A DNA stretch of 64,000 bases. It comes from Labia minor (taxonomy: Eukaryota > Arthropoda > Insecta > Dermaptera > Spongiphoridae). Below are positions 46,336 to 58,925 of the stretch, one piece after another (position 1 is the stretch's first letter; the number at the start of each line of letters is the position of its first letter). Under the pieces are notes generated by a model. The model was not told the origin of the DNA, searched no databases, and saw only the letters and a list, made by a program, of their open reading frames with translations. The stretch covers positions 77,178,053 to 77,242,052 of the forward strand of contig OY720344.1 of NCBI GenBank assembly GCA_963082975.1, written 5' to 3'. The translations under genes were made by a program, and so were the position numbers.

Positions 46336-46870
46336 CCTACCGCTCTCCCAGCCAGGAATTTTATCAAGATATTAATTTAAGAATCCTCAGCTACCAATCG
46401 AACCAGAAATACAATAAAAGAAAAATCCAATTATAACGAAAATAAAAAATTATAGGATTCGTTATAGATTATACCCACCGACGAGTTCGTTAGTTTCAAG
46501 ATCGGAAACAGTAAATCTTATTAAAATTAATAATTTTAACGATATTCAATTAAATAAGAATGGAAGTGATTTGCATCTAAAATGTAGGTGGGAATGGACA
46601 TAAATCGAAAAGGTAAAGAACGATAGTGCTTTCAAAGGGCGATAGCTCATCTTGACAAAAAAAAATACTACAATATTTATTCAAAATAAATAGAATTTCA
46701 TCTTCCTAAAAAATAATAAATAAACATATATTAAAACAATTCACCGATTTTAAAATTAATTAAATAAATAAAATAATAAATTTCAATGAATTTGAATTGA
46801 AAATTAGAGAAGTGATTCTCATTCCTCAAATGATAAATTCAAAAATTTATTGTTCCATTATTTTTACTAT
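46336..46870. other. AT-rich DNA, GC falls gradually
   Basis: 46,336-46,660 keeps slightly raised GC next to the island. Nothing supported. Confidence 0.35.
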
Positions 46871-47433
46871 CTCGCCAATTTTCGATGTCGAGATTTTAAT
46901 GTTTTTATACGTTTTGTAGGTCCCTGAGTCATATTCACTAAGGTTGAGAAAAATGTCTCTGTGTGTGTATGTATGCCATATTATTCAAAATCGGTTTGAG
47001 CTAAAATAATGTAATTTGGTACACGGGCATTATTCAAAATTCGTAGTTTTCTATCAACTTTTGAAAAATGTAGCTCATGCAGAAGAGGGTCATTACCTAC
47101 CACGTTTTCATTTTTTTTCCTCTAAAGTGACCGTAAAAATAAAGATATATGTTTGATAGTTTTTCAAAAGATTAAAAATTGTATAAAACTGCTATATATA
47201 GATTTTCAGCTTGATTGAATTAATTATTAATTATTACGGGAATTAATTTTTTAACAAGTTGATTGTAAATCACGTGCCAGCACGTGACATGGTACCATCA
47301 ACAAAGAGTCAAACACGCACTAGTTTAATAAATATTATTTATTAATTCTAATTTATAATTTAATTTAAATAAAATATATGTTAATTAATCCAATTCAAAT
47401 TGCGAGATAGTCGAGTGGAGACACTACAGATAT
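46871..47433 (+). repeat. R1 interspersed repeat, copy D
   Basis: Same order as copy A: TCGCCAATTTTCG, GTCCCTGAGTCATATTCACT, AATTTGGTACACGGGCATTA, ACCTACCACGTTTTCA, GCCAGCACGTGACATGG and the terminus GCGAGATAGTCGAGTGGAGA. Divergence from copy A is of the order of one base in ten by eye. The extra stretch AAAACTGCTATATATAGATT is retained here and in B and C but missing in A. Confidence 0.72.
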
Positions 47434-48799
47434 TTTAATCTTAAAATTAGAAATAAAGATATAACATGATATCCATGCATCTCAGATTAGTCTAATAATA
47501 TTTATAGATGGAGGGTTAGGGAAGAACAAAGTTCATTGCTTCTGTTAGAAAAAACATTGCAACTTTTATATTTTTTTTATTATTTTATAATAAAATATTA
47601 TTTATGATTTTAATATTTACACTAGATTTACATTAAGTATTTATATTTACAATAAATTTTAAAACACCTATAATATATAAACATTCAAACATAACAAAAA
47701 TTATAAAGGAATATTGTTGACGATGAAAGATGAGGAATAAAACAAGCAAAAATATATTATTAGAATGAATGGAAAACAAATATAAATTGGATAAATTTGG
47801 CAACAAATTTTGTATGAAGTATTCATAAAAGTCTGGGTACCAATGAGATAATACGAGTATATTTAAACAAATCTAATTCAAATAAAAAAAAAAAAAATTA
47901 AGAATACAACGTAAAAATATTGATATTTGTTACGTATTGAAAGGTTAATTAGAAAAATTACCACTTACTTCTCATTAAAGATCTGGTTTTGAGAATATTG
48001 AAATTAATAAAGATTTTAATTATCTTGTCTTAATTATAATTAATTAATTTTATTAGTCTTTTTTAGATACAGTTATTATTTGAAATTTATTAACCGACTA
48101 AATATAATATAGATAATATGTATAACATCATTTGATAAAAATTTATATCTTTAAATTAAATTATTATACACATATTTATCAATAATAATTTTTATTTCAT
48201 TTTAACTTTAATAATTTAATGAACTATTAAGAGAAAAATTAAATTCATAATAAGAACAATTATTATTGAATCTTATGATAGTTAATATTATATTCAAAAT
48301 CATTATTTAACATGAAATTAAGTAATTAAATGAAAATATATATAATTTTTAATTAGTAATACATATAAGGTATTGGTATGTTAGCCAATCTTCAAAAAGA
48401 ATTCAAATCTTTACTTTTTCATATTAATTTGAACAAAAACCAACCAGCATAATAAATTTTTGAGTTTTTTCCTTAATAGAGTAAATTTTTACTGAATAAG
48501 TTAAAATATGTATATACATATACACTATTGGGTTTACCATCCATTTGTTTTTGTTTTTGTATTTTATTTTATTTTTTATATTTGAAAACTTTATCTTTTC
48601 ATGAACTTTTAATTGGATATATTTTTTCCTTTTATAAGATGTTATATAAAGAAAACCTTGTGACAATAATTTAAAATTACAAAGTTTGAAAATATAACGA
48701 ACTTTCTTGTCATTAATTAAGAAAAATTATTTTCAGATCAACATTCTAATGAATGGATTTAAATCGATCACCTTTAACAGGTACAAGACCATATCTTTA
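47434..48799. other. AT-rich intergenic DNA
   Basis: Nothing supported; the 80-codon minus-strand frame at 48,424-48,666 is Lys/Ile-rich chance. Confidence 0.45.
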
Positions 48800-49545
48800 A
48801 TAATAAAAGCAAGTGTAATGTGTGTGTATGTTTGTCTGTCTGACCGAGCTTTCCAGGCAAATCTATCGCACGCAGGGAAATGGAATTTTTTACACGGAAG
48901 CACAAAGGGGCTGGCCACCAGACCTCGAAGCCCGATTTTCGATTTTTTAATTAGAAAAATTTTAAAAAAATTATAAAGAATAATTAATTAAAAATAGTTT
49001 AGTTACCATACTAGATCATAGAGGCGCTGGTGGCGATAATTTGGCGGTAATTTAAATTCTGAGCAATGTGCAGATAAAAATCTTTTTATATATCTATTGA
49101 TATCTACAATATCTCAATTGATCTTATTGGCCTTTTAAACTTTGAAAACATTCACATTACGGCTATAATTTAATACTATTAATTTTTAAGATTATGTGAG
49201 TAAATTATTTTAATTAAGAAAATTTGATCTCATAATTGGATTTTGCAGATTATGCATCTCTAGATATAGGTCATAAAATAGAGAAGGCTGGGATCGGCAG
49301 GGCACATGGCTAGAATGGGAGAGGAAAAATATATTGGTGGGGAGTTCGATTGGAAAACGTCCGTTTGGAAGACCAATTGTGAACAGGGCGGACAATGTAG
49401 GAAGGAACGTGAGAGAGATGGGACAGGGTAGGAGTTAGATGGTTATAGCTCAGAATAGGGACACTCGGGGGGGTACAGGGGGCGGAGCCCCCGTCTAGAT
49501 GTGGAGAGCACCGAAGGCGCTCGAAGCAGCTAGTATATTATATTT
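48800..49545 (+). mobile_element. Composite interspersed repeat with Helitron-like 3' end
   Basis: It opens with TGTGTGTATGTTTGTCTGTC and a complex block (GACCGAGCTTTCCAGGCAAA) of a kind common in arthropod non-autonomous repeats, passes a GAGGCGCTGGTGGCG block near 49,021 and a LINE 3' fragment, and ends with two hairpins (GGGGGC GGA GCCCCC near 49,479; GAGC...GCTC near 49,507) just before GCAGCTAGT at about 49,535. A hairpin shortly before CTAGT is typical of Helitron-type 3' ends, but a CTAGT tail is also found on other elements. Confidence 0.45.
49288..49462 (+). mobile_element. LINE 3'-end fragment (same family as 7.5 kb)
   Basis: Reads GHMARMGEEKY, then with a frame change RPFGRPIVNRADNVGRNVRE, then 'MVIAQNR': the C-terminal tail after reverse transcriptase in many arthropod LINEs. 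The DNA core matches the 7,468-7,665 copy. Dead, 5'-truncated. Confidence 0.62.
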
Positions 49546-50749
49546 GAAGATTAAATCGGATAATCTAATTTATTTTATTCTAATAGTTGTATTTTTAACA
49601 GAACTTGAAAGTTCATAATCGCAGCGACATTCGGATCTTATGATTTATATAAATCTTTATGGAAAAAACTATCTTTATTGATGAAATTGATAAAACGTCG
49701 CAAAGGAACACTCTAAGAAATTTTACCATATAATTTATTGTAATTACAAATTAACATAAGAAAAAAGCGAAAAATAAATCTAATGAAAAAAATAATTAAA
49801 AAACTTAAATAGTTAATTATTTAATTATTTTAATATTGGTAAACAGTATTTGATTCATTGGCAGGTGCGTTTAGTCTATAATAATGGAACGAATATTTAC
49901 TTTATTCAAAAAATTATACATTTATATCCAAATTTTATAAATTAAATTCTAATTTAAAATTGAATTTTAATAATAATACATTAAATATGATATTTTAATT
50001 TTAATATTTCAATATTCTTATCTTCAGAAGAATTATATATGGACAGACAGACACCGAAATCAATTATTATATATATTTTGGTATATATAAAAGTTATATA
50101 TAAAAGTTCCATATTTCCATCTGACTGATCAATCCAAAAATAAACTGTTTTAATTTTTTTAATCATTGATTTATAATAATTTATAATAATCAATCAGACA
50201 TGATCTAAATTAAATCTAATAAATAAATAAATAAAAATAAAATAAAAATTTTTTTAATCATTGATTTATAATAATTTTAATCAATCAGACATGATCTAAA
50301 TTAAATACTATTTATTCATTATAATATTTATTAATATTTATTAATTCAGTGAAGCTATTTAATCATATTTATTATTATTCAAGTATAATTTAATGTTTCT
50401 TTAATTATCATTTTAAAATAATGAATTATATAAATATAATATATATACTACTGGACATCTTATTAAATAAAAAAATCCACCAAAATCAAGTTAATAAATA
50501 AAATATGTCCTTGAAATAATTTAAAAATCTCTTTAAGGTGAATTTCTTATTAAAAAAATAAAAATAAAAAATGAATTAAATTAAATATTTATAAAATAAT
50601 AATGTAAAATTTATTACTTTCGTATTTTCATTTTTTATTTTATTTTATTTAATTAAAATTGAAAGATATAATACTAATGATAAATAAAATATATTTATAC
50701 TCACTGCAATATTATGTCAATTATAAAAAAATAGTTGAGTTCATAGATA

Positions 50750-50793
<44 letters not shown>

Positions 50794-50999
50794 GATTTCT
50801 TATATATAAATATTAAATAATAATTATTTTAATAAAATAAATATTTTTATTATTTTTATTTTATAAACTAAGAAAATAATTTTAAGCATTAATATAATTT
50901 TAATTTTTAAAATTCATAAAAAATAAAAAAAAAGGTTATATTCTAGTTCTAGTATATAATTTTGTTTAAATTTAATTGATAATATTAGTAATAGTAATC
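49546..50999. other. AT-rich DNA with local duplication and long (TA)n
   Basis: About 60 bp (TTTAATCATTGATTTATAAT and AATCAATCAGACATGATCTA) occur at 50,152-50,215 and again at 50,249-50,305, a local tandem duplication. (TA)n of about 40 bp at 50,752-50,792. No gene. Confidence 0.5.
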
Positions 51000-51229
51000 G
51001 GATGCAGGTAGGAATATTTTCTTATTATAAATTCATAAAGGAAACACCGGCAGAAGGTCGTTGTTGGCATGTTGCTCCCGGGTGTCTTTGTTTGGGTGCT
51101 CCTGGGGCCACATGTCATTGAAAGAAGGGCCGATGTGTCTTCTCGTCCATTCATAAGGTTGCCATCTCGTCTAATCAATCAATATTTTGGTGGTGATCCC
51201 GTCAGGGAGGGTCCCAAGTCGACGAAAGG
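51000..51229. other. GC-richer flank of the CpG-dense block
   Basis: Complex, GC-richer sequence (includes GTTGCTCCCGGGTGTCTTTG) that may belong to the same repeat as 51,230-51,505 or be regulatory. No frame with a recognisable family. Confidence 0.3.
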
Positions 51230-51505
51230 GTATTAATTATCCCGGAGCGGAACCTGCGCTGCGGCGTGTGCCGAGGCGGGGAGTGGCGTACAGGTGTCGC
51301 GCCGCTACTGTCCCCCCTCCAAGGGTGTACAGAGGGGGAACAGGGGAAGGGGACAGGTAGGCACGGCGCGGGCCGCTGCCGAGGGCTCTTCATTCGGACG
51401 CGTGGCCGGCTCGGGGAAACGTCGTGTCCGCCCGGGCTCGAACCCACGAGAGTGTATTTTCTTACCGATTGTGTTTGCTCCTTATTTAAAGTGTTGCCTC
51501 CCCAA
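51230..51505 (-). repeat. CpG-dense tRNA-derived SINE
   Basis: On the minus strand, ATCGGTAAGA followed about 20 bases later by CGTGGGTTCGAGCCCGGGC (51,427-51,445) gives the D-loop and T-arm (box B) of a tRNA; the acceptor side upstream is decayed. A body of about 200 bp with some 30 CpG follows to near 51,230. This explains the GC peak of the window better than a CpG-island promoter or the overlapping 81-87-codon frames, which are only composition effects. The dense CpG implies a young insertion or a genome with little CpG methylation. Confidence 0.6.
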
Positions 51506-52520
51506 TTGTGTGTTATCTAATTTGCACTTTGACCTGAATACTGTGCTACCTATATAACTACGTGCTGAGTGCGCTTTTTAAGTTTCTGGTTTTAGTTTAT
51601 TATTATTATTATTATTTTATTTTTTTAATCAACAATTCTTGTGCGATGCGGGAGATTGACACTGTCTCGCCTGTAGTCTGGCCAGCTTGGTGTTATTCAG
51701 GTAAATACCAACAATCATTCTCAATATACTGTTTTACCACCACGTGTTATGTTTATAATATTAATTTTAATCCAGTATATAAATTGACTTCGTCAGCAAT
51801 ACTACTATATATTTCTTATCGAACGCTATAAAAACTAGTAGATCTATAACTTTTGCTTAGCAAGATTGATCCGTCAGCAAAGCCGACTGTTGATTAAATA
51901 AGCGAGTAGAGTCACGAAGCGCTGACAATGATAGAACATCTAGCGACTTTGTTCACACTCGAAACCGCCAGTACATGTTGACACTTACATAGTCAATTGT
52001 ATGTTTTAATTAAATATAAAATTACGATGATCCTCTTTAAATTTTCTATATTTTCTCTCTTTTTCTCTCTTTCTATTTATCTTTACTTTAGTCCATCATG
52101 AAATCCACCTGTTTTTTCTAGGTCATTCTGTGACTTATTATCAAACATTTCAAAGTTTGATTAATGGTTTGACATTAAAACTTTCTATGAAATTAGAGGA
52201 TAATTATAGGTCATGACTGACCAATTGTGACACTAGAGAAAACATCGGCGACTCTTTGTTTGCTTTTTTTGTGTTATGTGTATTTTGAAGATCGTGATTG
52301 ATCGTTTTAAAATATTTGAAGTTGCCCTTTTGAACTCGTGCTAATTTGAATCATGCACTCTATTTCTCTCTCTCTCTTTCATTTTAATGCTTATTATTCC
52401 TATTTATATAATAGATTACGTTTCAATTATTCACATATCCGTTTTTAAAGGTGCTAATGAAAAGATGTGTTCATTCACAAAAATTCACTCATATAAAACA
52501 AAAAAACAAAAAAGAAAAAA

Positions 52521-52555
<35 letters not shown>

Positions 52556-52599
52556 AATAAATAAAAGTTGCTATTAACTATCATCTTTAACGAAGGAAG
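51506..52599. other. Mixed DNA, possible tiny coding exon
   Basis: ATG at 51,646 opens MREIDTVSPVVWPAWCYS up to a donor-like CAG|GTAAATAC at 51,701. No partner exon was found, so the support is weak. 51,830-52,010 is GC-richer. The rest is AT-rich; (TA)n at 52,524-52,552. Confidence 0.3.
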
Positions 52600-52870
52600 G
52601 AATGATATCATTGAGTAAATAGACGTTCTTATCTGGCATTGAAGTCTCTGTGGATAAAATGTACGACGGTTAACTTTGGCGCGGGATAATCCAGGTGTTT
52701 ATTTGACGTCAAGAACAAAGTACACAGAGACCACCTCGCAAGATATCCTTCGTTCCTAGTTTCATGGGTGCTAGTTAACTTGCACAAAGTGTCATTAACA
52801 AGTAGCTTCGTTCGTTCGATGCTCGTGAGATCAACTTTGTTACTAAGCATTTCCCCGCAATGTCTAAAGA
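52600..52870. promoter_or_regulatory. GC-richer island with perfect CRE
   Basis: TGACGTCA (52,704-52,711) is a full CRE palindrome; TAATCC (52,687-52,692, K50-homeodomain type) and GGCGCGGG lie within 30 bases upstream. ACAAAG and CTTTGT motifs follow. The 88-codon minus-strand frame has no family resemblance. Regulatory nature is inferred. Confidence 0.35.
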
Positions 52871-54074
52871 ATTCTTTTTTTTTTTGGTTTTTCAATTTCT
52901 TACCTAATTCAAATACTATAACTAAATAATAAAATTCTAATAAATAAATATTATTAAATTGTTTGAATTTAAAAATAAATTATTTTAATTACATTACTAT
53001 ATTATCAACATCATTTAATGATCTAATTAAATGGACATTTATTTTTGAATTCCCTAAATTTAATTATTAATAGGAAATGACAAGAAATTAATAAAATATT
53101 TTTTTTATAATAAAATAATTATAATAATCTATTTGACTCAAAATTAAATTACCTATATAACTTTGTTACTTAATACATAGTTGTAAATATTAAAATATTG
53201 TCGTTTTTATTAGAAGTATTAATTTCTATAAGTATGTAAAATAATTTTTTTTTATAGATAATGGAATAATAATAATAGACTATAGTTTTGAAGACGTCTT
53301 CATCAAACTTAGGCACTCCCCAGCGACTCAGTCAAGTGATTATTAATATCTTAAAAACTATATACATGTATTTCAATAAAACATATTAATTTATTTAATT
53401 AGATACTTAATGCTTTATTAATATTAATTTATAAAATACTTTTTTTTTAGATCTAATAAACATATCTGTTTAAAAATTAAAAAAAGTACAAATGATTTAA
53501 TACCAGTAATTTTGATTTTATTATTAATAAATTTGATATTAATTTAAAAATAATGGGTTTCAATCATTGAAACAAGTTCAATTTATCCAGAGATTATGTT
53601 ATTGTTAATCAATGATTTAGAATTCTAGATGAATTTTTAAAATAAATTAAAATTTTACATCATTAATTTTATTTATTCCAACAATAAAGAATAAAATCAA
53701 ATATTCTTTATTGTATTTATACTTATTTTGTTAATTTATATCATTAATAGATTTTGTAGTATATTTATGATTATAATAATTTTCATTTAATTATTATTCG
53801 CACAATATTTTGTAGATTAGATTATAGATTATATTTTAATATAATATAATAAAATAGATATAAGATAAAAAAAACTTTTAATATTAGAAATGAGAGAGAA
53901 ATATCCAAGTTCTATTAAATAATAAGAAAACAATATATTTTTTATATCTGTTATATATTATAATATTATTTATTTATTTATTTCATCATTTTTGAAACAC
54001 AAAATAAATTTGGTAGTATGTATTTTCAGTAAAATATATATATATATAAATGATTTATGAAAATAAAGGCGTGA
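52871..54074. other. AT-rich intergenic DNA
   Basis: A small complex patch at 53,290-53,340 (GACGTCTTCATC). Nothing supported. Confidence 0.4.
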
Positions 54075-54245
54075 AAAAGTATTAAAATGAAATATCTTGG
54101 TTCAAATGAGCCGGGTGCAAATGAACTTGGGGGCTCCGTGACTTTGTTGTAGCTTTCGGATATTGCCAAGACGTTGAGTCAGCGTAAGAAATTGGCTACG
54201 AATTAGCAAATCATCCGCATTCGGCATTCCACCCTAAAGATTATT
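54075..54245. promoter_or_regulatory. Short complex island, candidate conserved element
   Basis: TTGCCAAG (54,163-54,170) and TGAGTCAGC (54,175-54,183, AP-1/Maf type) are adjacent, followed by GAATTAGCAAATCATCC. The borders with AT-rich DNA are sharp. No coding frame. Confidence 0.33.
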
Positions 54246-55439
54246 TTTCTTTTTTCTTTTAAAAAAAATATTAAAATCGAATAAAACCAAACTAAAAAAA
54301 TCAGAAGTTATCAGAATCAGAATAAATAGTTCATTATAAGGAAATTATAAGGAAAAAATTATTTTTAAGAAAATGTTCATAATTACGAATATTCATTTAA
54401 ATTTTATCATCATATCTAAAATAATTCAGTATAAATTGTATAATTAGTTTTATTTTAAACAAATTAACAATAATTTCAAGATTATATATTTTATTAATAA
54501 AAATTTATTATAAATAATTAATTAAATTTAAATTAATTATTACTTACATGTACTCATTTATTTATATATTTACTCACGTTATTTAAATGTATGCGTCGGC
54601 ACATCGAACTCAAATTACGAGTTATAAACTAATAACGGTTTTATTTATTTAATTATTGAATTTTATCTTTAAGCATTTTAAAAAATTTTGTCTATGTGTG
54701 TAACTGATTTAATTCCCCAATAAGGATTTAATTTTTACTATATAAATATATTTTATTTTCAAATTAATAGAAAATAATAATAATAATAATAAAATTAATA
54801 ATATTAACAATAATAATAATAATATACCGGCTATATATAGAAAAGTAGAATTGTGTTTTATGAAAGTTATTATGATCTAAGAAATGGGTATTAAAAATTA
54901 TTAGTAATAAAAAGGAACTCATATTCTTCTTAACTCTTCTTATTTTAGTTTCTTCAGTAGTATTATTTTTTTCTGATTTGATACTACTGTTTTTTATTTT
55001 ATTTTTCTAACAGAACCCATCCCGTTCTGTTCTCCCTTCATCAGTGCCACGTGTCTGAGTTACCATTTCGTGAATTAATCACTTAATGATATCCGGTAAG
55101 GGAGATAAAAAAGATTAAATTAAATTCTTCATTATCCTTTCCTCATGTTTGAAACGTGAATTCCTTCATTTTTATTTATCAATTATTTATATCGTTTATT
55201 TTTATACACCTATGATTTTATTTTAATTTGATAAATTCATATTTCGAATTTAGGATATATATATTTAAATTTAAGATAGTTCACACCATCATACAAAGAT
55301 AAGAAATAAATGAACATATATTAATTTTACTATATATATAATTTTAAACTTCTAACCCTTTGAATAAAATCTAATAATATTATTAATAATAACAACAATT
55401 TAATAATTTAAAATAAAATTTAAGAAAAATTATAATATT
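54246..55439. other. AT-rich DNA
   Basis: A GC-richer patch at 55,010-55,110 contains CACGTG (55,048-55,053). (AAT)n-type runs at 54,775-54,825. Otherwise nothing. Confidence 0.4.
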
Positions 55440-55720
55440 CATCCACGGCCTAGTTCTATGACAAAATTATGAACAATTGAATTTGAGAACGAAGGTTCAA
55501 ACCACAACAAGTTCATAAAAAACTTCAAATATAATTTTTAATATGATGGATTAAAAATATATAAATATGTAAATTCGCTAATAGAGGCTTAGGACCCTAG
55601 AGGAAATTAAACAAAAAATAATATTAAATTACTTAAACTTTAATTTTTCAATTTTGTCCTCAAGTTTGATTGACTATATTATTTTTTCATATATACCATA
55701 AATAATATAAATAAAAAATA
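55440..55720 (+). repeat. tRNA-derived SINE (family B), copy 1
   Basis: Box B GGTTCAAACC at 55,494-55,503 is preceded by a decayed box A (GGCCTAGTTCTATG). The body (AAGTTCATAAAAAACTTC) and tail block (ACCCTAGAGGAAATTAAAC) recur in the 60.8- and 63.8-kb copies. Confidence 0.55.
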
Positions 55721-56099
55721 TTCTCAAAGATAATTATTATTAAAAACAAATAAATATTTTTTTTTTAGTTATAAATATAATTTTATGTATATCTATAATT
55801 TGAATAAGAACAATTAATAAAAATATCTCAAGTCCCCTGAGTTCACGTTAATATACCAAATACCAAATGATAAGATAGAAAACATTTTTAAATTACAATC
55901 TTATATTCAGGAAATATATTATTATTATTTTAGATCTATTTGTATATTTGCAAACAAATGGAATGAAAGAAGTTCAATTCTAGAAGTCGACTGAGTTGTT
56001 CCTCTTGTCAGATATTTTAAATTCAAATTTTGAAATTATTCTCAGAAATGTCTGCATACAATAGAAAAGTAAATAAATAAATCTCTTGGAGTTTTATTA
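55721..56099. other. AT-rich DNA
   Basis: Nothing supported. Confidence 0.4.
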
Positions 56100-56650
56100 A
56101 TGTAGCTAATTAGGAGCCTCATTCTCTTAATCTCCCTAGTGAGCCTAAGAAGAGTGGTCGTGGGGGTAGGTGGGGGGAGAAGGAAGGAGGGAATATTGCA
56201 ATTCAAGAATGTCCCGTACATTATGCAAATCCAATTGTACTTTATGTTTCAATTAACTTATTTATCAACTCGATCTTAATCTGATAAAGAATTTACCAGT
56301 AACGAAACAAATTGACTCTCCAATTTAGGGAATAAATCTACCTCAAGATTCTCTCCCGACGAGGTCAAGGGATTTTCTTTATTAAAAAAATAAAAAGAAA
56401 AAAAATATACAGAACCCTAATCAAAGTCCCGAATGGCTGTTAGGCACTGGGCGGGACGTGAGTGCCATCAATTGTGACTCCGGGGTCGTGCTGGTCACCT
56501 CATCCAGGTTTTCTTACACCATCGTGCTAATTGGTGACCTCATCAAAAGTAACTTTACCTCGTCGCCCCGAACTTGTTCATGTTCTCACACTCACGGCAC
56601 ATATAATGCCCGCCACTGTCGATGGTTGCCCAGACCTACGTAGTTCTATC
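56100..56650. promoter_or_regulatory. GC-richer island with octamer
   Basis: A perfect octamer ATGCAAAT (56,223-56,230) lies between a purine-rich run and homeodomain-type AATTAACTTATTTATCAAC. Further on, CGTGCTGGTCACCTCATCC and CGTGCTAATTGGTGACCTCA form an imperfect direct repeat with nuclear-receptor-like half sites. The 61-codon plus frame has no family. Candidate enhancer. Confidence 0.35.
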
Positions 56651-57420
56651 TAATAGACTTTGCGTCTTGATAACGAAGAATCATTTCTGTGTTCAATGAG
56701 CCACAAATTATCAACGAAAAAAAAATAAATATATCTTTTCGACATTAACAAATGGATCACGCAGTCGTAGAAAAAGAAGGATTGAAAAAAAGTAGAAAAC
56801 GTGACCAAAAGCAAGAGTTGCTTGGACACCATATGGATAGGAATTCAGAAATGTACATATTTCGAAGGACTAAAAGGGAGACGTGCGAGCATCGAGTGAT
56901 GGCCGGACTACCAGATGAACCTTCACGTCCTCAGCCATTACCACTCCTTTTAAGCCGATCAAAGTAATTGCAAAAAAAGACAACTTCAATTAAAATGAAG
57001 AACCTTTAGATTTCATTCAATATCCAAAACTCTCTTTTTATATATAGGAAGTATATACATGAAATATATATATACATTTTAAAAAAACTTGATCGAAGTG
57101 ATGTTACTTAATTTTTTATTATAAATGGAAAAAAAATAAAACTTATCTAATAAATTTTATGCCAGCATGGATATGCATATAAACACATTGATTTATAAAT
57201 CATAGAATTATAATTAAAGGAAGGAGTTCAAATATTAGACCATGAATTAATATATTTTACCTTTTAATATAAAAATATTTCATTATTCAATTTAAAAATA
57301 AAAACAATAAAATTGTTTGATTTTAAAAATTGAAATATTATTATAAAATTATAAAATATTTTTAAATAAATAATTTATAAATATTTAAAATATAAATTTT
57401 ATAAATATAATATGTAGTCA
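56651..57420. other. AT-rich DNA with a small GC-richer patch
   Basis: 56,840-56,970 is complex (includes GATGGCCGGACTACCAGATG and a TCF-like ATCAAAG). The 71-codon plus frame across it has no family. Otherwise AT-rich. Confidence 0.3.
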
Positions 57421-57570
57421 TATATTAATTGTTTTAATGTGATTATTTTATAGCCAATTGATTCAGGCCTTTGATTTATTTTTTTCAAATTTTTTCAAAA
57501 TTTGCACTTGGCAAACTTTGAACCCTCTTCTTCACGATTCCCAGCTCATGACTCACTTGGGTTACGATTT
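57421..57570 (-). repeat. tRNA-derived SINE, inverted, decayed
   Basis: On the minus strand a tRNA-like head (AACCCAAGTGAGTCATGAGC then box B GAGGGTTCAAAGT, 57,513-57,526) is followed by an AT-rich body and a CAAAGGCCTGAATCAATTGG tail block. Family uncertain. Confidence 0.4.
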
Positions 57571-58624
57571 ATACTAAATCAATTTTTTTATACATTTTTT
57601 AAAATATATTTATTTATTTATTTTTGTTATAAAATTTCCAAAGGGAGCTTCCGCATCGTATACTTAACATGTCTCATTATACAATTTTTAATTAGACCGG
57701 GTGTGAAGGAGGGCAGAGGAATTGGAAATCCTCTGTCCATCTAATATAATGCTCACTGAGGTTTCTTCATCATAAAATAATTATTTTATTTTAGTGAAAT
57801 TTTTCACTTTCTATACTATATATAAAAGTTGACTTAAATCATTATATAAATTTATAATATAAATCAAATTAAATTATAAATAGTTTATATTATTTGAAAT
57901 TCTTTTTTTTAGGTATATTAACCTTCCTTCTTGATATAATGATATTTTTTTATCATAGATTCTATTTAAATTAGATTTTCATTTTATAAATTTATTATAT
58001 TATTACTTATTATATTAGTATTTTATTAATGTTTTTGTTTTATTTAGTTAAAATTAAGTTTTAAGTAGTTATATTTAAAAATGATTAAAATATTATTAAA
58101 TTAAACATTTAATTAACAAATTAGTTATAAATAGAAAATGATATAGAGATTATAGAATATATTGTCAAAATTAATATTAATATTTAATAAAAAAAAACAA
58201 AATAAATATAAATATTATCTTAAAAATCAAAGATGGGTTGAAAGAACCAATAAATAAATATTCTAAAAATTTGTTGTAAATTAACAAATTAATTAACTAT
58301 AAGTAAATTTTTATTTCTCTTTGAATATAAAAATATAATTTATTTTCATAATAATTTATTTTTTTGACATTCCAACGTAATTTCATTTGAATGTGTATGT
58401 ATGTTAGAATGATTATCTATAAATTATTAGTGATTTAATGAAGATGTGGGTCTATAATTAAAGTTTATATTATTTTTTTATTTTGTTAATTTTTATTTAT
58501 ATTATTACACACATTATAGACTTCTTCAAGTTCATAAATTTAATTAAATTTTAAGAAGCTAAAATCTTTGTTTCTCAGACGTAGCTTTTTCCAATATGTT
58601 TAAGTCATAACAATGAATTGGATT
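57571..58624. other. AT-rich intergenic DNA
   Basis: A small complex patch at 57,690-57,745. Nothing supported. Confidence 0.4.
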
Positions 58625-58925
58625 TGAACAAATAGGAAGAGGGCCTAATGTATACCCTTTTTGCTAAATAACAAGCGTGAAGGACAGACAGGGCAGGTAG
58701 ATTGTTCGATGAGGGTGACCTCCCCTGATGGAATGTCGCCTTTGGCCATGACCCGTGTACCTAGGCCAAAGGTGGATACTCGCCTGATGCAGGTATCTGC
58801 CAAGGTACCCTTTGCCCCTACTCTAGTCATCTGACCTGCTACTTTGGTATCACGCAACCTCTGACCCTTTTTTTCCCCAAAAAAACATCCACCTTGTATT
58901 TCGAATTCCCAATTAATGTACATAT
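58625..58925. promoter_or_regulatory. GC-richer island, candidate regulatory element
   Basis: Complex sequence with repeated CCTTTGGCC/GGCCAAAGG-type inverted motifs (58,739-58,772) and several ACCT/AGGT half sites. The 92-codon minus-strand frame lacks any family resemblance, though it is open through the whole island, so a coding exon cannot be ruled out. Confidence 0.3.

Noticed and set aside
48707-48976. 89-codon plus-strand gene
   Set aside because: The frame lies in an interspersed repeat and shows no protein family; it is open by chance through the GC-richer block.
51202-51557. Protein-coding frames of 81-87 codons on both strands
   Set aside because: Overlapping open frames on both strands are expected from the high GC; the tRNA-derived SINE explains the block.
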